Shown: piece by piece, positions 44,414-53,657 of the stretch
How positions within the stretch are numbered: position 1 is the first letter of the stretch
Layout of the letters: each line of letters begins with the position of its first letter
NCBI GenBank assembly: GCA_041494885.1
Contig: JBGQBO010000012.1
Location: forward strand, 1-64,000
Source: JAIQFV01 sp041494885
Lineage (GTDB): Bacteria; Acidobacteriota; Terriglobia; JAIQFV01
Length of the DNA: 64,000 nt
Reading direction: 5' to 3'
Made by a program: the position numbers and the translations under genes
The notes under the pieces: model-generated
What the model was told of the DNA's origin: nothing
Seen by the model: the letters and a program-made list of their open reading frames with translations, nothing else
Database searches by the model: none

Positions 44414-44425
44414 ATTGTTCAAATC

Positions 44426-44519
44426 TGGCGGAGAGGGCGGGATTCGAACCCGCGCGGGAGCTTTTGGCCCCCAAACCGCTTTCGAGGCGGCCCCGTTATG
44501 ACCACTTCGGTACCTCTCC
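44426..44519 (-). tRNA. tRNA-Ser(CGA)
   Basis: Acceptor arms GGAGAGG and CCTCTCC pair perfectly. The T-loop is GGTTCGAATCC, the anticodon loop CTCGAAA gives anticodon CGA (reads UCG), and a long variable arm is present, as in serine tRNAs. The CCA end is encoded. It is on the minus strand, downstream of tadA. Confidence 0.96.
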
Positions 44520-44586
44520 GCACTTCCACGAAGCGCCCGTCAAAATACGATAACTTCTATCAAAGAGCAATTCAGTTTCTCGCGGT

Positions 44587-45096
44587 CTAGCTTCTTTTTC
44601 CAGCAAAAAAATCCTTCATCAGGGCGCGGCATGATTCCTTGAGCACCCCGCGGGTCACCTCGACCTGGTGGTTCAAGCGGCGATCACCCGCCAGATGAAA
44701 CAAGCTGTCCACGGCACCCGCTTTCTCGTCGGCGGCGCCGTAAACCAGGCGCCTGATGCGGGCGAGCAGGATGCCTCCCACACACATGGAACACGGCTCA
44801 ATTGTAACATACAGAGTGGCTTCGTTGAGTCGATAGTTCCCGAGACGGCGACCGGCTTCCCGCAACGCGAGGATCTCAGCATGCGCTGTAGCGTCTTCGA
44901 GAGCGATGGGCCGGTTGTGCGCTCCCGCAATGACATGACCTCTCAGTTCGATCACACATCCGACGGGGACTTCTCCTTCCTCCCGGGCGGCCCGCGCCTC
45001 CTCAAGGGCCAAAGCCATGAAGAAGTCATCGGAGGGAGTTTCCAACTCCCGCAAAGCTCTTGCCCCTGTGTTGCTCCGCCCGCGTTGACGGATCAT
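44587..45096 (-). CDS. tadA: tRNA adenosine(34) deaminase
   Basis: A 169-residue zinc deaminase. It has the metal and catalytic motifs HAEILALREAG (His and Glu) and PCSMCVGG (two Cys), with the RRLVYGAADEKAGAVDSLF block typical of TadA, which makes inosine at the wobble position of tRNA-Arg(ACG). AAGGAAGGA precedes the ATG of MIRQRGRSN; the longer frame beginning 47 codons upstream adds an unconserved Arg-rich extension. A guanine or other nucleoside deaminase is possible but less likely. Lies about 70 bases upstream of tRNA-Ser. Confidence 0.88.
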   Translation of the reverse strand: MIRQRGRSNTGARALRELETPSDDFFMALALEEARAAREEGEVPVGCVIELRGHVIAGAHNRPIALEDATAHAEILALREAGRRLGNYRLNEATLYVTIEPCSMCVGGILLARIRRLVYGAADEKAGAVDSLFHLAGDRRLNHQVEVTRGVLKESCRALMKDFFAGKRS

Positions 45097-45293
45097 ACTG
45101 TGTCCTTCCTTGAAGGACGAGCAGGCTGCTCGCCCGAAAAGTCGCAGGCCACTTCCATCTCTCTTAATAGGGGCACGACGACAATAAGGCACCCTTTTCT
45201 CACGAACGTTTCCCCACTCATGAATCGGACGGAACAAACCGACCCAAACACAGGCTGACTTCCGCCGGCTAAAGGATTATAGCACTGAGAAAA

Positions 45294-45533
45294 AGGTTCC
45301 AAGTTCAAGGTTCCAAGTTCAAAGTTGAAATCTCAGAGTCGAAAGTCCCAAGTCCAAGCTCCAAAGTTCTAAGTTCAAAGTTCAAGGTTCCAAGTTCAAA
45401 GTTCAAATCGAAAGGCTTCTCTCAGTCTCTTCCTTCCCTTCGCCCTCTGACTCCTGACCTCTGACCTCTGATTATCCGCTTCCGATTACTTCCTCTGGCA
45501 ACTGACAACTGTTTTCCTGACACCCGACACCTG
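45294..45533 (+). repeat. Composite heptamer-repeat element, copy 3
   Basis: Order as in copy 1: long A array of TTCCAAG/TTCAAAG heptamers (45296-45405), the core (TTCAAATCGAAAGG, then CTTCTCTCAGTCTCTTCC), B heptamers CTGACTC/CTGACCT and C heptamers CTGACAA. Lies in the divergent gap between tadA and the iorA-like gene. Confidence 0.85.
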
Positions 45534-45627
45534 ATCCCCGGAACCTCTCCTCTCTTGAGAATAAAACGTTGTCACTCACTTTTCCAAGGCGCTATACTAC
45601 GCAGCATTCACATCAAGGAGACCTCTG

Positions 45628-46092
45628 ATGTCACCCATTACCTTTACCTTGAACGGGAAACAGCAATCTGTCGATGTCAGTCCCGAAATGCCGTTGCTTT
45701 GGGTATTGCGCGATACGCTGGGTTTGACCGGAACCAAGTATGGCTGTGGTATGGCCTTGTGCGGTGCCTGTACGGTGCACTTGGAGGGGGAAGCCATTCG
45801 CTCATGTGTCACCCCTATCTCCGATGTTGCCGGGAAGAAGGTGGTCACGATCGAAGGCCTCTCACCCGAAAACAACCACGCGCTTCAGAAGGCCTGGATC
45901 GCTGAAGAAGTACCGCAATGTGGCTACTGCCAGCCGGGGCAAATCATGAACTCTGCCGCCCTTCTCGCGAAAACTCCCAACCCTTCAGATGCCGACATTG
46001 ATGCCGCGATGTCGGGGAATATATGCCGCTGCGGAACATACCAGCGGATTCGCAGTGCCATCCATCGCGCGGCCGCCGGAGGTGCAAAATGA
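45628..46092 (+). CDS. [2Fe-2S] subunit of xanthine-oxidase-family oxidoreductase (IorA-like)
   Basis: A 154-residue small subunit. Plant-type 2Fe-2S cysteines: YGCGMALCGACTV (C40, C45, C48) and C60. Second 2Fe-2S domain: QCGYCQPGQ and NICRCG. This matches isoquinoline 1-oxidoreductase/aldehyde dehydrogenase alpha subunits. Its stop overlaps the large-subunit start by 4 bases (ATGA), so the two are translationally coupled. It probably passes electrons from the molybdenum centre; the acceptor is not evident. Confidence 0.9.
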   Translation: MSPITFTLNGKQQSVDVSPEMPLLWVLRDTLGLTGTKYGCGMALCGACTVHLEGEAIRSCVTPISDVAGKKVVTIEGLSPENNHALQKAWIAEEVPQCGYCQPGQIMNSAALLAKTPNPSDADIDAAMSGNICRCGTYQRIRSAIHRAAAGGAK

Positions 46093-48215
46093 GTACGACA
46101 TCAAAAGTGACGCGTCGAAATTTCATGAAGGTCGGGGCCCTGGCCGGCACCGGATTGGTCATCGCCTTCTATTTACCCTCCAGTCACGAACTGAACACGT
46201 CAGCCGATTCCGCGGGAGGCTCTTTCGCCCCAAACGCCTTCCTGCAAATCGAGCCCGACGGCAAGATTACAGTGTGGGTGACCAAGTCAGAAATGGGGCA
46301 AGGAATTCAGACCTCTTTGCCCATGCTGGTCGCAGAAGAACTGGAAGCGGATTGGGCGACGATTCACATCAAACAGGCCGACGCCAATCCCAAGTACGGC
46401 GATCAAGGGACAGGCGGCAGCGAGAGTATCCGCACCATGTGGACCCCTCTGCGCAAGGCGGGCGCCACGGCGCGCACGATGTTGATTGCCGCGGCAGCGC
46501 AGACTTGGGGAGTGGATAAATCGACCTGCAAGGCCAAGAGTGGTGCAGTCATCCATGCGCCCAGCGGACGAAAGCTCACATATGGCGAATTGGCCATAAA
46601 AGCATCCAAGTTGCCGGTCCCCACAACGGTCGCATTAAAAGATCCCAAGGATTTCACCATCATCGGCAAGAAGACGCCTCGGCTGGATACCCGGGAAAAG
46701 GTGGAAGGCAAAGCCGTGTTTGGTCTGGATGTAAGAGTCCCGGGCATGCTGTATGCGACCCTGGCGCAATGTCCTGTGTTTGGTGGTAAGGTGGTGAGCT
46801 TTGATGCCACCAAGGCCAAGGCCATCAAAGGCGTGCGCGACGTGGTCAAGGTCCGTGATGGGATCGCCGTGATCGCCGAGAACACCTGGCTGGCGATGGA
46901 GGGGCGGCGGGCCTTGGACATCAAGTGGGATGAGGGGCCCAATACAGGGATGAGCAGTCCCACCATATCCAGAATGTTTGCGGAGCAGTCTAAACAGCCC
47001 GGCCTGGTGGCGCGCAGTGTGGGTGACGCGGCCAAGGCGCTGGCAAGCGCGCCGAATATCCTTGAGTCCCTTTATGAATTCCCCTACCTGGCCCATGCCA
47101 CCATGGAGCCCATGAACTGCACTGCCGACGCCCGCGCTGACCGGTGCGAGATTTGGGCCCCCACCCAATTTCCGTCCTGGGGGCAGGAGATGGCAGCACA
47201 CCTCCTTGGACTGAAACCGGAGAAGGTTACAGTGCACGTCACGCTGCTGGGTGGAGGATTCGGCCGCCGCGCCAATCCCGATTTCATGGTCCAGGCCGCT
47301 GAAATCTCCAAGGCAGCCGGTGCCCCGGTCATGCTGGTGTGGACACGCGAGGACGATATGCAGCATGATTTCTATCGCCCCACCTCCTCTCAACTCCTTC
47401 GTGCCGGGATCGACAACAAGGGCTTCCCGGTGGCCTGGCATCATCACATTCTTGGGCCGTCCATTGACGCTCAAATGAACCCCAACTTCAAGGGTTTGGA
47501 TAAAGGTGCCGTTGATGTGGCGGCTTCCCTTCCCTATGCCGTCCCCAACATCCATGTTGATTTCTTGAATGTGAGCATTCCGGTGCCGGTGGGTTGGTGG
47601 AGATCGGTGTGGGCTTCGCAGCATGCTTACGCCAACGAGTGCTTTCTGGACGAAATCGCCTTCGCTTCGAGAAGCGATCCGTATGAGTTCCGCATGAAAT
47701 TGCTGGCCAACGAACCCCGGTACAAGGGGGTGTTGAAGCTGGCGGCCACCAAAGCGGGCTGGGGGAAAAAACTTCCCGAAGAAAGGGGAATGGGAATCGC
47801 GGTTGTGAAATCGTTTGGAACTTACGTGGCCCAGGTCGCGGAGGTCACGGTGGAATTTAAGAAGGTTACGGTGCATCGTGTCGTGTGCGCCGTGGATTGT
47901 GGCCATTATGTAAATCCCGATACCATCGAGGCCCAGATGCAGAGCGCCATTGTCATGGGGCTGACCGCCGCATTGAAAGGCGAGATTACGATCGACCGGG
48001 GCCGGGTCATGCAAGGCAACTTTAATGATTACCCCGTGCTGCGGATGGATGAAATGCCGGTCATCGAGACCTACATTGTGCCGAGTCAGGAAAAACCCGG
48101 TGGGATCGGGGAGCCCGGGCTGCCTCCAATAGCCCCGGCGGTCTCCAACGCCATCTTTGCCTCCATCGGCAAGCGCATCCGGAGATTGCCGATTCGCTCG
48201 ACCTACCCGACTTGA
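46089..48215 (+). CDS. Molybdopterin-binding large subunit, isoquinoline 1-oxidoreductase beta-like
   Basis: A 708-residue catalytic subunit that hydroxylates aldehydes or N-heterocycles with water, in the xanthine oxidase superfamily. A twin-arginine signal is present (VTRRNFMKVGALAGTGLV), so the complex is likely exported to the periplasm. Cofactor motifs include SEMGQGIQTSLPMLVAEEL, LGGGFGRRANPDF and the C-terminal GGIGEPGLPPIAPAVSNAIFA, whose glutamate is the expected catalytic residue. Substrate cannot be deduced. The ATG overlaps the stop of the alpha gene. Confidence 0.9.
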   Translation: MSTTSKVTRRNFMKVGALAGTGLVIAFYLPSSHELNTSADSAGGSFAPNAFLQIEPDGKITVWVTKSEMGQGIQTSLPMLVAEELEADWATIHIKQADANPKYGDQGTGGSESIRTMWTPLRKAGATARTMLIAAAAQTWGVDKSTCKAKSGAVIHAPSGRKLTYGELAIKASKLPVPTTVALKDPKDFTIIGKKTPRLDTREKVEGKAVFGLDVRVPGMLYATLAQCPVFGGKVVSFDATKAKAIKGVRDVVKVRDGIAVIAENTWLAMEGRRALDIKWDEGPNTGMSSPTISRMFAEQSKQPGLVARSVGDAAKALASAPNILESLYEFPYLAHATMEPMNCTADARADRCEIWAPTQFPSWGQEMAAHLLGLKPEKVTVHVTLLGGGFGRRANPDFMVQAAEISKAAGAPVMLVWTREDDMQHDFYRPTSSQLLRAGIDNKGFPVAWHHHILGPSIDAQMNPNFKGLDKGAVDVAASLPYAVPNIHVDFLNVSIPVPVGWWRSVWASQHAYANECFLDEIAFASRSDPYEFRMKLLANEPRYKGVLKLAATKAGWGKKLPEERGMGIAVVKSFGTYVAQVAEVTVEFKKVTVHRVVCAVDCGHYVNPDTIEAQMQSAIVMGLTAALKGEITIDRGRVMQGNFNDYPVLRMDEMPVIETYIVPSQEKPGGIGEPGLPPIAPAVSNAIFASIGKRIRRLPIRSTYPT

Positions 48216-48255
48216 TTCATCGCTGAGACGCCGAGCTTTTTAAAACCGCTTTGGT

Positions 48256-48292
48256 AGCCCCGGCCCCGCCTTGCGGGGCGCCGGGGGCTTTT
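48256..48292 (+). terminator. Rho-independent terminator after the oxidoreductase genes
   Basis: AGCCCC...GGGGGCT with GGCCCCGCC-TTGC-GGGGCGCC inside gives a long GC-rich stem followed by TTTT. It starts about 40 bases past the large-subunit stop. Confidence 0.7.
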
Positions 48293-48436
48293 GTCCGATG
48301 GCTTACCCCCCCCCGCCTCACCTCGTGGGACGCCGCGGTGAGTTCACTTCAGATTCCACTTCAATGTAAGTTAGCAATTTCCTATTTTCTAAACGAGAGA
48401 ATGCGAAGGACAGGTCCCTATTCCATTTTTGAGCTT

Positions 48437-48802
48437 TTAAGGATCAGTCTGTACGCGCGACTTGTAATACCAGTTGATCAGGAAAAGGACACCCACCAGG
48501 AACATCGGCCCGGAGATTATCAAATAGGCCGACCAATGAAAACGCCCCCAGAACCTCACAATATAGAACAGTCCACAGGCGGGGAACAGGATTCCCCCCA
48601 CCCATTCCCAGCGCCAGGAAATGGCCAGGACGATCAGAATGACACCGGTCGGGATTAGATGCATCAGCAGGGCCAACAACATCTTCCTGAATCCATAGCC
48701 TTCATTAAACACATCGAGCGCAAACAGGCTGATAAAAAGCGCAAAAAGAATACACAGGATCCTCGGCGTCCAGAACAGCAGTCGCTCCATAGGGCGGTTC
48801 AT
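48437..48802 (-). CDS. Small integral membrane protein, unknown function
   Basis: A 121-residue protein with four transmembrane helices (about 9-30, 44-63, 66-85 and 94-113). The motif RILCILFALFISLFALDVFNEGYGF recurs in uncharacterised small membrane proteins of many bacteria. No catalytic residues are evident. It stands between the oxidoreductase and the activase operon, in opposite orientation to the former. Confidence 0.6.
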   Translation of the reverse strand: MNRPMERLLFWTPRILCILFALFISLFALDVFNEGYGFRKMLLALLMHLIPTGVILIVLAISWRWEWVGGILFPACGLFYIVRFWGRFHWSAYLIISGPMFLVGVLFLINWYYKSRVQTDP

Positions 48803-49021
48803 AGTGGCCTTCTTTCTTGATCCAATCGATTTTCATGCCGGATACCTGGATAATTCACCGTTTGGACGGACTGTCGGATCGGAGAGCCAGCAAGGTGAAC
48901 TACCACGTAATTCAATAAAACGGGCCATGCAGCATTTTTTTCGAACCAGTCTCCCTCTTCCGAAGTCAATAGTTTTAAGAGCAATTCGGCTCCTGATCCT
49001 TATCTTGGTAGATCCGTGGCT

Positions 49022-50452
49022 TCATCGTCTGATACCTCGTCTGACGCTGCGATACCTCGACCTTCCCAAGAGACGAATGCCGGCTCTCTTAAGCCTTCTC
49101 TTCGTCGACACAGTCGGCCTCGCTGCGCTTTCCATCCTTATTGGCTCAACTTGGCGGTCTCCGCAGTGGCGCCGGAAGGGCTTCTTCTCGCGATAGGAGC
49201 GGGCGAGTTCAAGATAGATCCCCAGGTCCCGGTCGAGGTCCGACTGGGTGCCGTCAAAGTAAAAATTTCGGATGGGGATCCCGCCGTAGTCGCGGCTGAC
49301 CTTGGGATAGATGGCTTCGCTCACAATGCCGTTCATGCAGGTAAAGGGGCTGATGTCGATGACGCCGTCGGCCCCGTGAAGGGCATGGTAGGCCGCCAGA
49401 CCGATACTCAAAACCATTTCGCCCAGCACCCCGGAGGCGGGCAGGTAAGGCCAAGCCAGCTTGATAATCTCCTCTACCCGCGGCTCATCGTGGCCCTCAA
49501 AGTCCTCCCGAAAGGGCGCCAGCAAAGCCTGTTCGTCCGCTTCTTGGAAGTGTTCACGCACATTGGCGCCCAACATCTCCAGCGAAAATGTTCGCCCAAC
49601 GAGCCGCAGCCGGCGCCGTTGTTCCTCGTTGGTGTAATAGATCCATTCGCTGATGTGGCTGAGTGAGGCCTGTGCGCCATAGCTCTCCAGGCGGCGGATC
49701 AAGTCCTCGTTGGAGAAGGTATTCAACCGACAAAAAATCTCACCCACCACGCCAATAAGGGGAACGTCGGGGTCGTCGCAGATGGGGATCGCGCGAAAGC
49801 GGTCGCGCGCCCGAGTCATGGATTTGACCAGAGAGCGAAGGTGGCAGCCTGGATCATCACAGCCCGCCTCCATGGTCTCGCAAAGGTCGGTCAGGCTTTC
49901 CTGGAAAGCGTGGTCGGCCGCGCCGGGCGTGGTCTCGTAAGGCCGCGTCTTGAGCAAGAGCCGGTGAATAGTGTCAGATGCCACGACCGCACGCCAGGCC
50001 AGTCGCATAAACTTGTCAGCAATGTTTCCGAGGTCGGCGTAGCCGTTCTTGTCCGTAGGCGAGATGATTTCGATCTGGGGGTAGCCCGCCTGACGCAGCA
50101 CTTTCTTGAGGGATGGGGCGTACTGTCCGAACCGGCAAGGCCCGTCCGTTGTCGGAATGAAGAAGGCCGCACGTGCCGGATCGAATCCCGGCTCCTGGAT
50201 GACACGAAAAAGGTCGCCGAGGACCACCTTGGCAGGATAGCACTCGTCGCCGCTGGTGACCTTACTCCCCAGTTCCAGTGTGCGGCTGTCCGACCGCGGC
50301 GTGACATACGCTTCAACGCCGAGCCGGCGGAATACGGCCGCAAGCATTTCCGAGCTACCCTCCGCCATGACCGCGAGATAGAGCTTCTTGCCGGCCAGCG
50401 GGTTCGAGGATTCGACCTGGTTGCTCACATGACAGCGGTGGAAGATGGGCAT
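49022..50452 (-). CDS. 2-Hydroxyacyl-CoA-dehydratase D-component-like protein
   Basis: A 476-residue partner of the large activase gene. It has cysteine-containing segments SGDECYPAKVVLGDL and TTDGPCRFGQYAPSLKK, plus ISPFTCMNGIVSEAI, which resemble Fe-S-binding subunits of HgdB/YjiM-type proteins. The last 30 residues are Arg-rich (KRRLKRAGIRLLGRSRYRSV). Its ATG has AAGGA 7 bases upstream and overlaps the activase gene's end by 28 bases; a GTG 8 codons later would give a 4-base overlap. Substrate unknown; the pair belongs to the same broad family as double-cubane cluster proteins. Confidence 0.72.
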   Translation of the reverse strand: MPIFHRCHVSNQVESSNPLAGKKLYLAVMAEGSSEMLAAVFRRLGVEAYVTPRSDSRTLELGSKVTSGDECYPAKVVLGDLFRVIQEPGFDPARAAFFIPTTDGPCRFGQYAPSLKKVLRQAGYPQIEIISPTDKNGYADLGNIADKFMRLAWRAVVASDTIHRLLLKTRPYETTPGAADHAFQESLTDLCETMEAGCDDPGCHLRSLVKSMTRARDRFRAIPICDDPDVPLIGVVGEIFCRLNTFSNEDLIRRLESYGAQASLSHISEWIYYTNEEQRRRLRLVGRTFSLEMLGANVREHFQEADEQALLAPFREDFEGHDEPRVEEIIKLAWPYLPASGVLGEMVLSIGLAAYHALHGADGVIDISPFTCMNGIVSEAIYPKVSRDYGGIPIRNFYFDGTQSDLDRDLGIYLELARSYREKKPFRRHCGDRQVEPIRMESAARPTVSTKRRLKRAGIRLLGRSRYRSVRRGIRR

Positions 50453-53400
50453 CGAAGAAATCCTTTGCTATCGAGATAGGCTTCACAGCGCGTGATAAAT
50501 CCGGCGTCGTTCGAGTGGCCGTCGAACTGAAGCACCAGGGAGGGCTTGCCCGCAGCGTCGTTCAGAAATGACTTAATATAGGAATCCGGCCCGCACTTGA
50601 AATTGGAGATGTAGACAAGGTGCAGATTGGGGAACCGGCGGGCAAGGTGTGCCGCGGCGAGGATGCGCCGGCCGGAGTTCCAGTACATGTTCGAATTAAC
50701 CTCAGTGATGTCTTCCCCATCGAGCGACAGAAAATCCATGGGAATCACGTTGACCCCGTACAGCAGGCGCAGTTTCCTGGGGATATCGCAGTTGACGCCG
50801 CGGTCGTAGAGGTTGTAAGCGCGTCCCACCAGGATCACACCCGGCTCGCCGCTTTGCCTCAGACCGTCCAGCACCTTTTCCCCGGCGGCGAGTGAAGCGC
50901 CCACAAACTCGTCCTGGGCGGCGTAGGCGGCCATTAAAGCCCGGTCGCTCTGACGGCGGGAGATCAGAAGCCGCTCGGCGAATGCGGCCAGTTCTTTCTC
51001 CACGAACTTCCGCCCGGAGCGGAAATGCACCGTGGGTATAAGAAACCTGTTGTGCGCCTGCTCAATCTGCGGCACAACCCGCATTACAAAAGGCAGCGTC
51101 TGGTTCCAGGGACAGAAATGCGATGGAATTTCGGAATCGGGCGCCTCCGCATTGATGGCGTTGGGCAATAGAATGTAATCCACTTTCTGGTCGAGCAATT
51201 CCCGGACGTGTCCGTGGGCCACCTGGACGGGAAAACAAGGCTGGGCGATCGCCAGCTCTTCTCCGCTTACGGCCACCCTGCGGTCGGTGGGTGACGATAC
51301 CACCACATCGAAACCCAGCTCCTGGAAGTAGGTACCCCAGAACGGGAAAGACTCGTAGTAAAACATGGCGCGGGGGATCCCCACCTTCAACCGATCACCC
51401 CCGGGCGGCACGAGCACTTTTTCAAAAAGCCTCTCGCGGTATTCGATCAGGTCGTTGATGACCGGTTTGCGGTCGGAAACCGAACGCTTCCGAAACTTGT
51501 CTGAGCACTGGTCGCCCCAGTAGGACCGTTCTCCCTCAACCAGAAATTCCTTCATGTCGCAATAGTTCGAGCAGGCGTGGCAGACAAAGTCACGCGAAGT
51601 GAATTGGAGCCGTGAGAGGTCGTAACCCCGGAAGCGGCTGGGACGTCGAGCGTCCCGCATTCGATCTCGCGCTAGGAGCGCCATGCCGATGGCGCCGATC
51701 ACGCCATTGTGGGGAGGGACAATGATACGCTTCCCCAATATTTGCGAGAACGCCGCAGCGACGGCGTCGTTGTAGGCCGTGCCGCCCTGGAAGAAGATGA
51801 CATTGCCCGTCTTGCGGTCGCGCACCACGCGGTTGAGATAATTGAGCGCGACGGAATAGGCCAGCCCCGCCACCAGGTCAGCCAAGCCGGCGCCCCTGAG
51901 CCTCAGCGCCGTGACATCCCGCTCCATAAAGACGGTGCACCGTTCACCCAGTTGGGCGGGACGGGCGGAGGAGAGCGCCAGTTGGGCAAACTGGCCCTTG
52001 ATGGAAATCCCCAGTTTCTCAGCCTGCTCCTCGAGAAACGAGCCGGTGCCCGCTGCACAAGCCTCATTCATGGCGAAGTCCACGACGACACCTTTCTCCA
52101 AGCTGATGAACTTGGAGTCCTGTCCGCCGATCTCGAAGATGGTGTCCACGGGCTCGATCCTATTTTGCTGACAAACGTGCATCGCGCCGGTTTTGTGTGC
52201 CGTAATCTCGTCATTCACGGTATCTGCACCAACCAGTTCACCGATCAGCTCGCGTCCGGAGCCCGTCGTTCCCACGCCATGGATGTCGAGGGAAGATCCG
52301 AGCTCCGCCTCGATGGTCTTCAGCCCGCGGCTCACGACCTCAATGGGCCGGCCCTCGGTGTAAAGATAAATCTCCTTCAGCAGGTTTCCTTCCGCGTCGG
52401 TCACCACGAGATTTGTGCTGACTGAACCGACATCGATGCCGAGGTAAGCCTCGATTCGTTGTCCTGGCGACGGGAGATCCACTTGCTTCACCTGGTTGCG
52501 CAGCAGGAGTACATTGGCCATTGAAAGTGGATGACCACACGCGAACTCCCTTCCTGTCGCTTTTTCCTCCTCCAACAGGTGGATGGACTTGAAGGGCCTC
52601 TTCCTCCGTTCTTCCGCCTCGAAGAGAGCGGCACCCAACGCACCCATCCAGTTGAAGAGTTCGGGGATTAGAAAGTCCTCTTCTTTAAGCTTGAATGCTT
52701 CGCGCAGGGCATTGCAAACACCCTGATTGAGCGCGACCGCGCCGATGAAGGCCACGGGCGGGATAACCGGCCTACCCCGCACGATGCTCGATTTGAAATT
52801 CCGCGCCACGGCGTCGCAGAGCCCGCGCAAAATCTGATCCGTCTTGTATCCCTTCTGCTGGGCGTGAATCATGTCGCTCTTCGCAAACACAGAACAACGG
52901 CCAGCGATGCGCGCGGCACAGCTGGCCCTGCATGCGGCGGGGCCCACCTCTTCGATGGAGTACAGCAGGCGTGACGCCTGCTGGTCGATAAACGAACCCG
53001 TCCCTGCTGCGCACTCGGCACTGCTTTGGTAGTCCACAATTCCCAGGCGCTTGCCGGTGTCCTTGGGCTCCAGTCGCAGGTACTTCGACGACTCGCCACC
53101 CATCTCAAACACAGTGCGCACTTCGGGGCAAAGGGTGCGCAAGCCCTTCGCAACGGCGCGAAACTCGTTTTCTACAGAGATACCAAGGATCCTGGCGATG
53201 AGCCGGCCACCTGAACCTGTCACCCGGATCCCCTCGATTGCTTGCTCCGGGACATGGGCGATAAATTCTTTTAACAAAAGATAAGCCGCCTCCACAGGGG
53301 TGCCTTGAATGCGCTGATAGCGCGAGAGAATTAAGGGGCGATCGGCCAGACCGCCTGCCTTGGGAAATAAGGCGGAGAAGAACGCCCCCGATTTCTCAAC

Positions 53401-53493
53401 GAGGGCGTGAAGCACAATCTCGTCGGCCGGATTGCCGACCGCAGCCATCTTCAAACTGACCGCCCCGATGTCCAGTCCTACATTGATGCTCAT
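50425..53493 (-). CDS. Tandem acyl-CoA dehydratase activase fused to DUF2229-type domain
   Basis: A 1022-residue fusion. Residues about 1-300 and 345-600 are two ASKHA-fold ATPases of the HgdC/BadF type. Each has the cluster-bridging cysteine pair (SAECAAGTGSF with GRCSVF, and NEACAAGTGSF with ERCTVF) and ATP-binding GLDIGAVSLK or GIDVGSVSTN. From about 650 (VCHACSNYCD, GIPRAMFYYESFPFWGTYF) the C-terminal part resembles DUF2229/CoA-dehydratase proteins with several cysteines. Activases of this family use ATP hydrolysis to inject low-potential electrons into an Fe-S reductase or dehydratase. Known members act on 2-hydroxyacyl-CoA or benzoyl-CoA; many, such as this fused type, have no known substrate. 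Confidence 0.82.
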   Translation of the reverse strand: MSINVGLDIGAVSLKMAAVGNPADEIVLHALVEKSGAFFSALFPKAGGLADRPLILSRYQRIQGTPVEAAYLLLKEFIAHVPEQAIEGIRVTGSGGRLIARILGISVENEFRAVAKGLRTLCPEVRTVFEMGGESSKYLRLEPKDTGKRLGIVDYQSSAECAAGTGSFIDQQASRLLYSIEEVGPAACRASCAARIAGRCSVFAKSDMIHAQQKGYKTDQILRGLCDAVARNFKSSIVRGRPVIPPVAFIGAVALNQGVCNALREAFKLKEEDFLIPELFNWMGALGAALFEAEERRKRPFKSIHLLEEEKATGREFACGHPLSMANVLLLRNQVKQVDLPSPGQRIEAYLGIDVGSVSTNLVVTDAEGNLLKEIYLYTEGRPIEVVSRGLKTIEAELGSSLDIHGVGTTGSGRELIGELVGADTVNDEITAHKTGAMHVCQQNRIEPVDTIFEIGGQDSKFISLEKGVVVDFAMNEACAAGTGSFLEEQAEKLGISIKGQFAQLALSSARPAQLGERCTVFMERDVTALRLRGAGLADLVAGLAYSVALNYLNRVVRDRKTGNVIFFQGGTAYNDAVAAAFSQILGKRIIVPPHNGVIGAIGMALLARDRMRDARRPSRFRGYDLSRLQFTSRDFVCHACSNYCDMKEFLVEGERSYWGDQCSDKFRKRSVSDRKPVINDLIEYRERLFEKVLVPPGGDRLKVGIPRAMFYYESFPFWGTYFQELGFDVVVSSPTDRRVAVSGEELAIAQPCFPVQVAHGHVRELLDQKVDYILLPNAINAEAPDSEIPSHFCPWNQTLPFVMRVVPQIEQAHNRFLIPTVHFRSGRKFVEKELAAFAERLLISRRQSDRALMAAYAAQDEFVGASLAAGEKVLDGLRQSGEPGVILVGRAYNLYDRGVNCDIPRKLRLLYGVNVIPMDFLSLDGEDITEVNSNMYWNSGRRILAAAHLARRFPNLHLVYISNFKCGPDSYIKSFLNDAAGKPSLVLQFDGHSNDAGFITRCEAYLDSKGFLRCPSSTAVM

Positions 53494-53657
53494 GGCGAAA
53501 CCTCATTGCGCTCTACGAATCAACCCGGCTTTATGAACCGGAGGCACTTCAGATCCACCCGGGGTCGGATGGGAGGTGATTCCTCCGGTTCACCAACCGT
53601 CTAACACCCATTTCTTCAGCTTCGTCTCTATTGTGTTTCTTATTCTTCCTTGCTGAC

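Noticed and set aside
44587..45237. Longer TadA start giving 216 residues
   Set aside because: The extension is Arg/Cys-rich and unconserved, and the strong AAGGAAGGA points to the internal ATG.
50425..50452. Frameshift joining the activase and the dehydratase-like gene
   Set aside because: Both genes have complete ends and a ribosome binding site precedes the second start; a short overlap is normal in operons.
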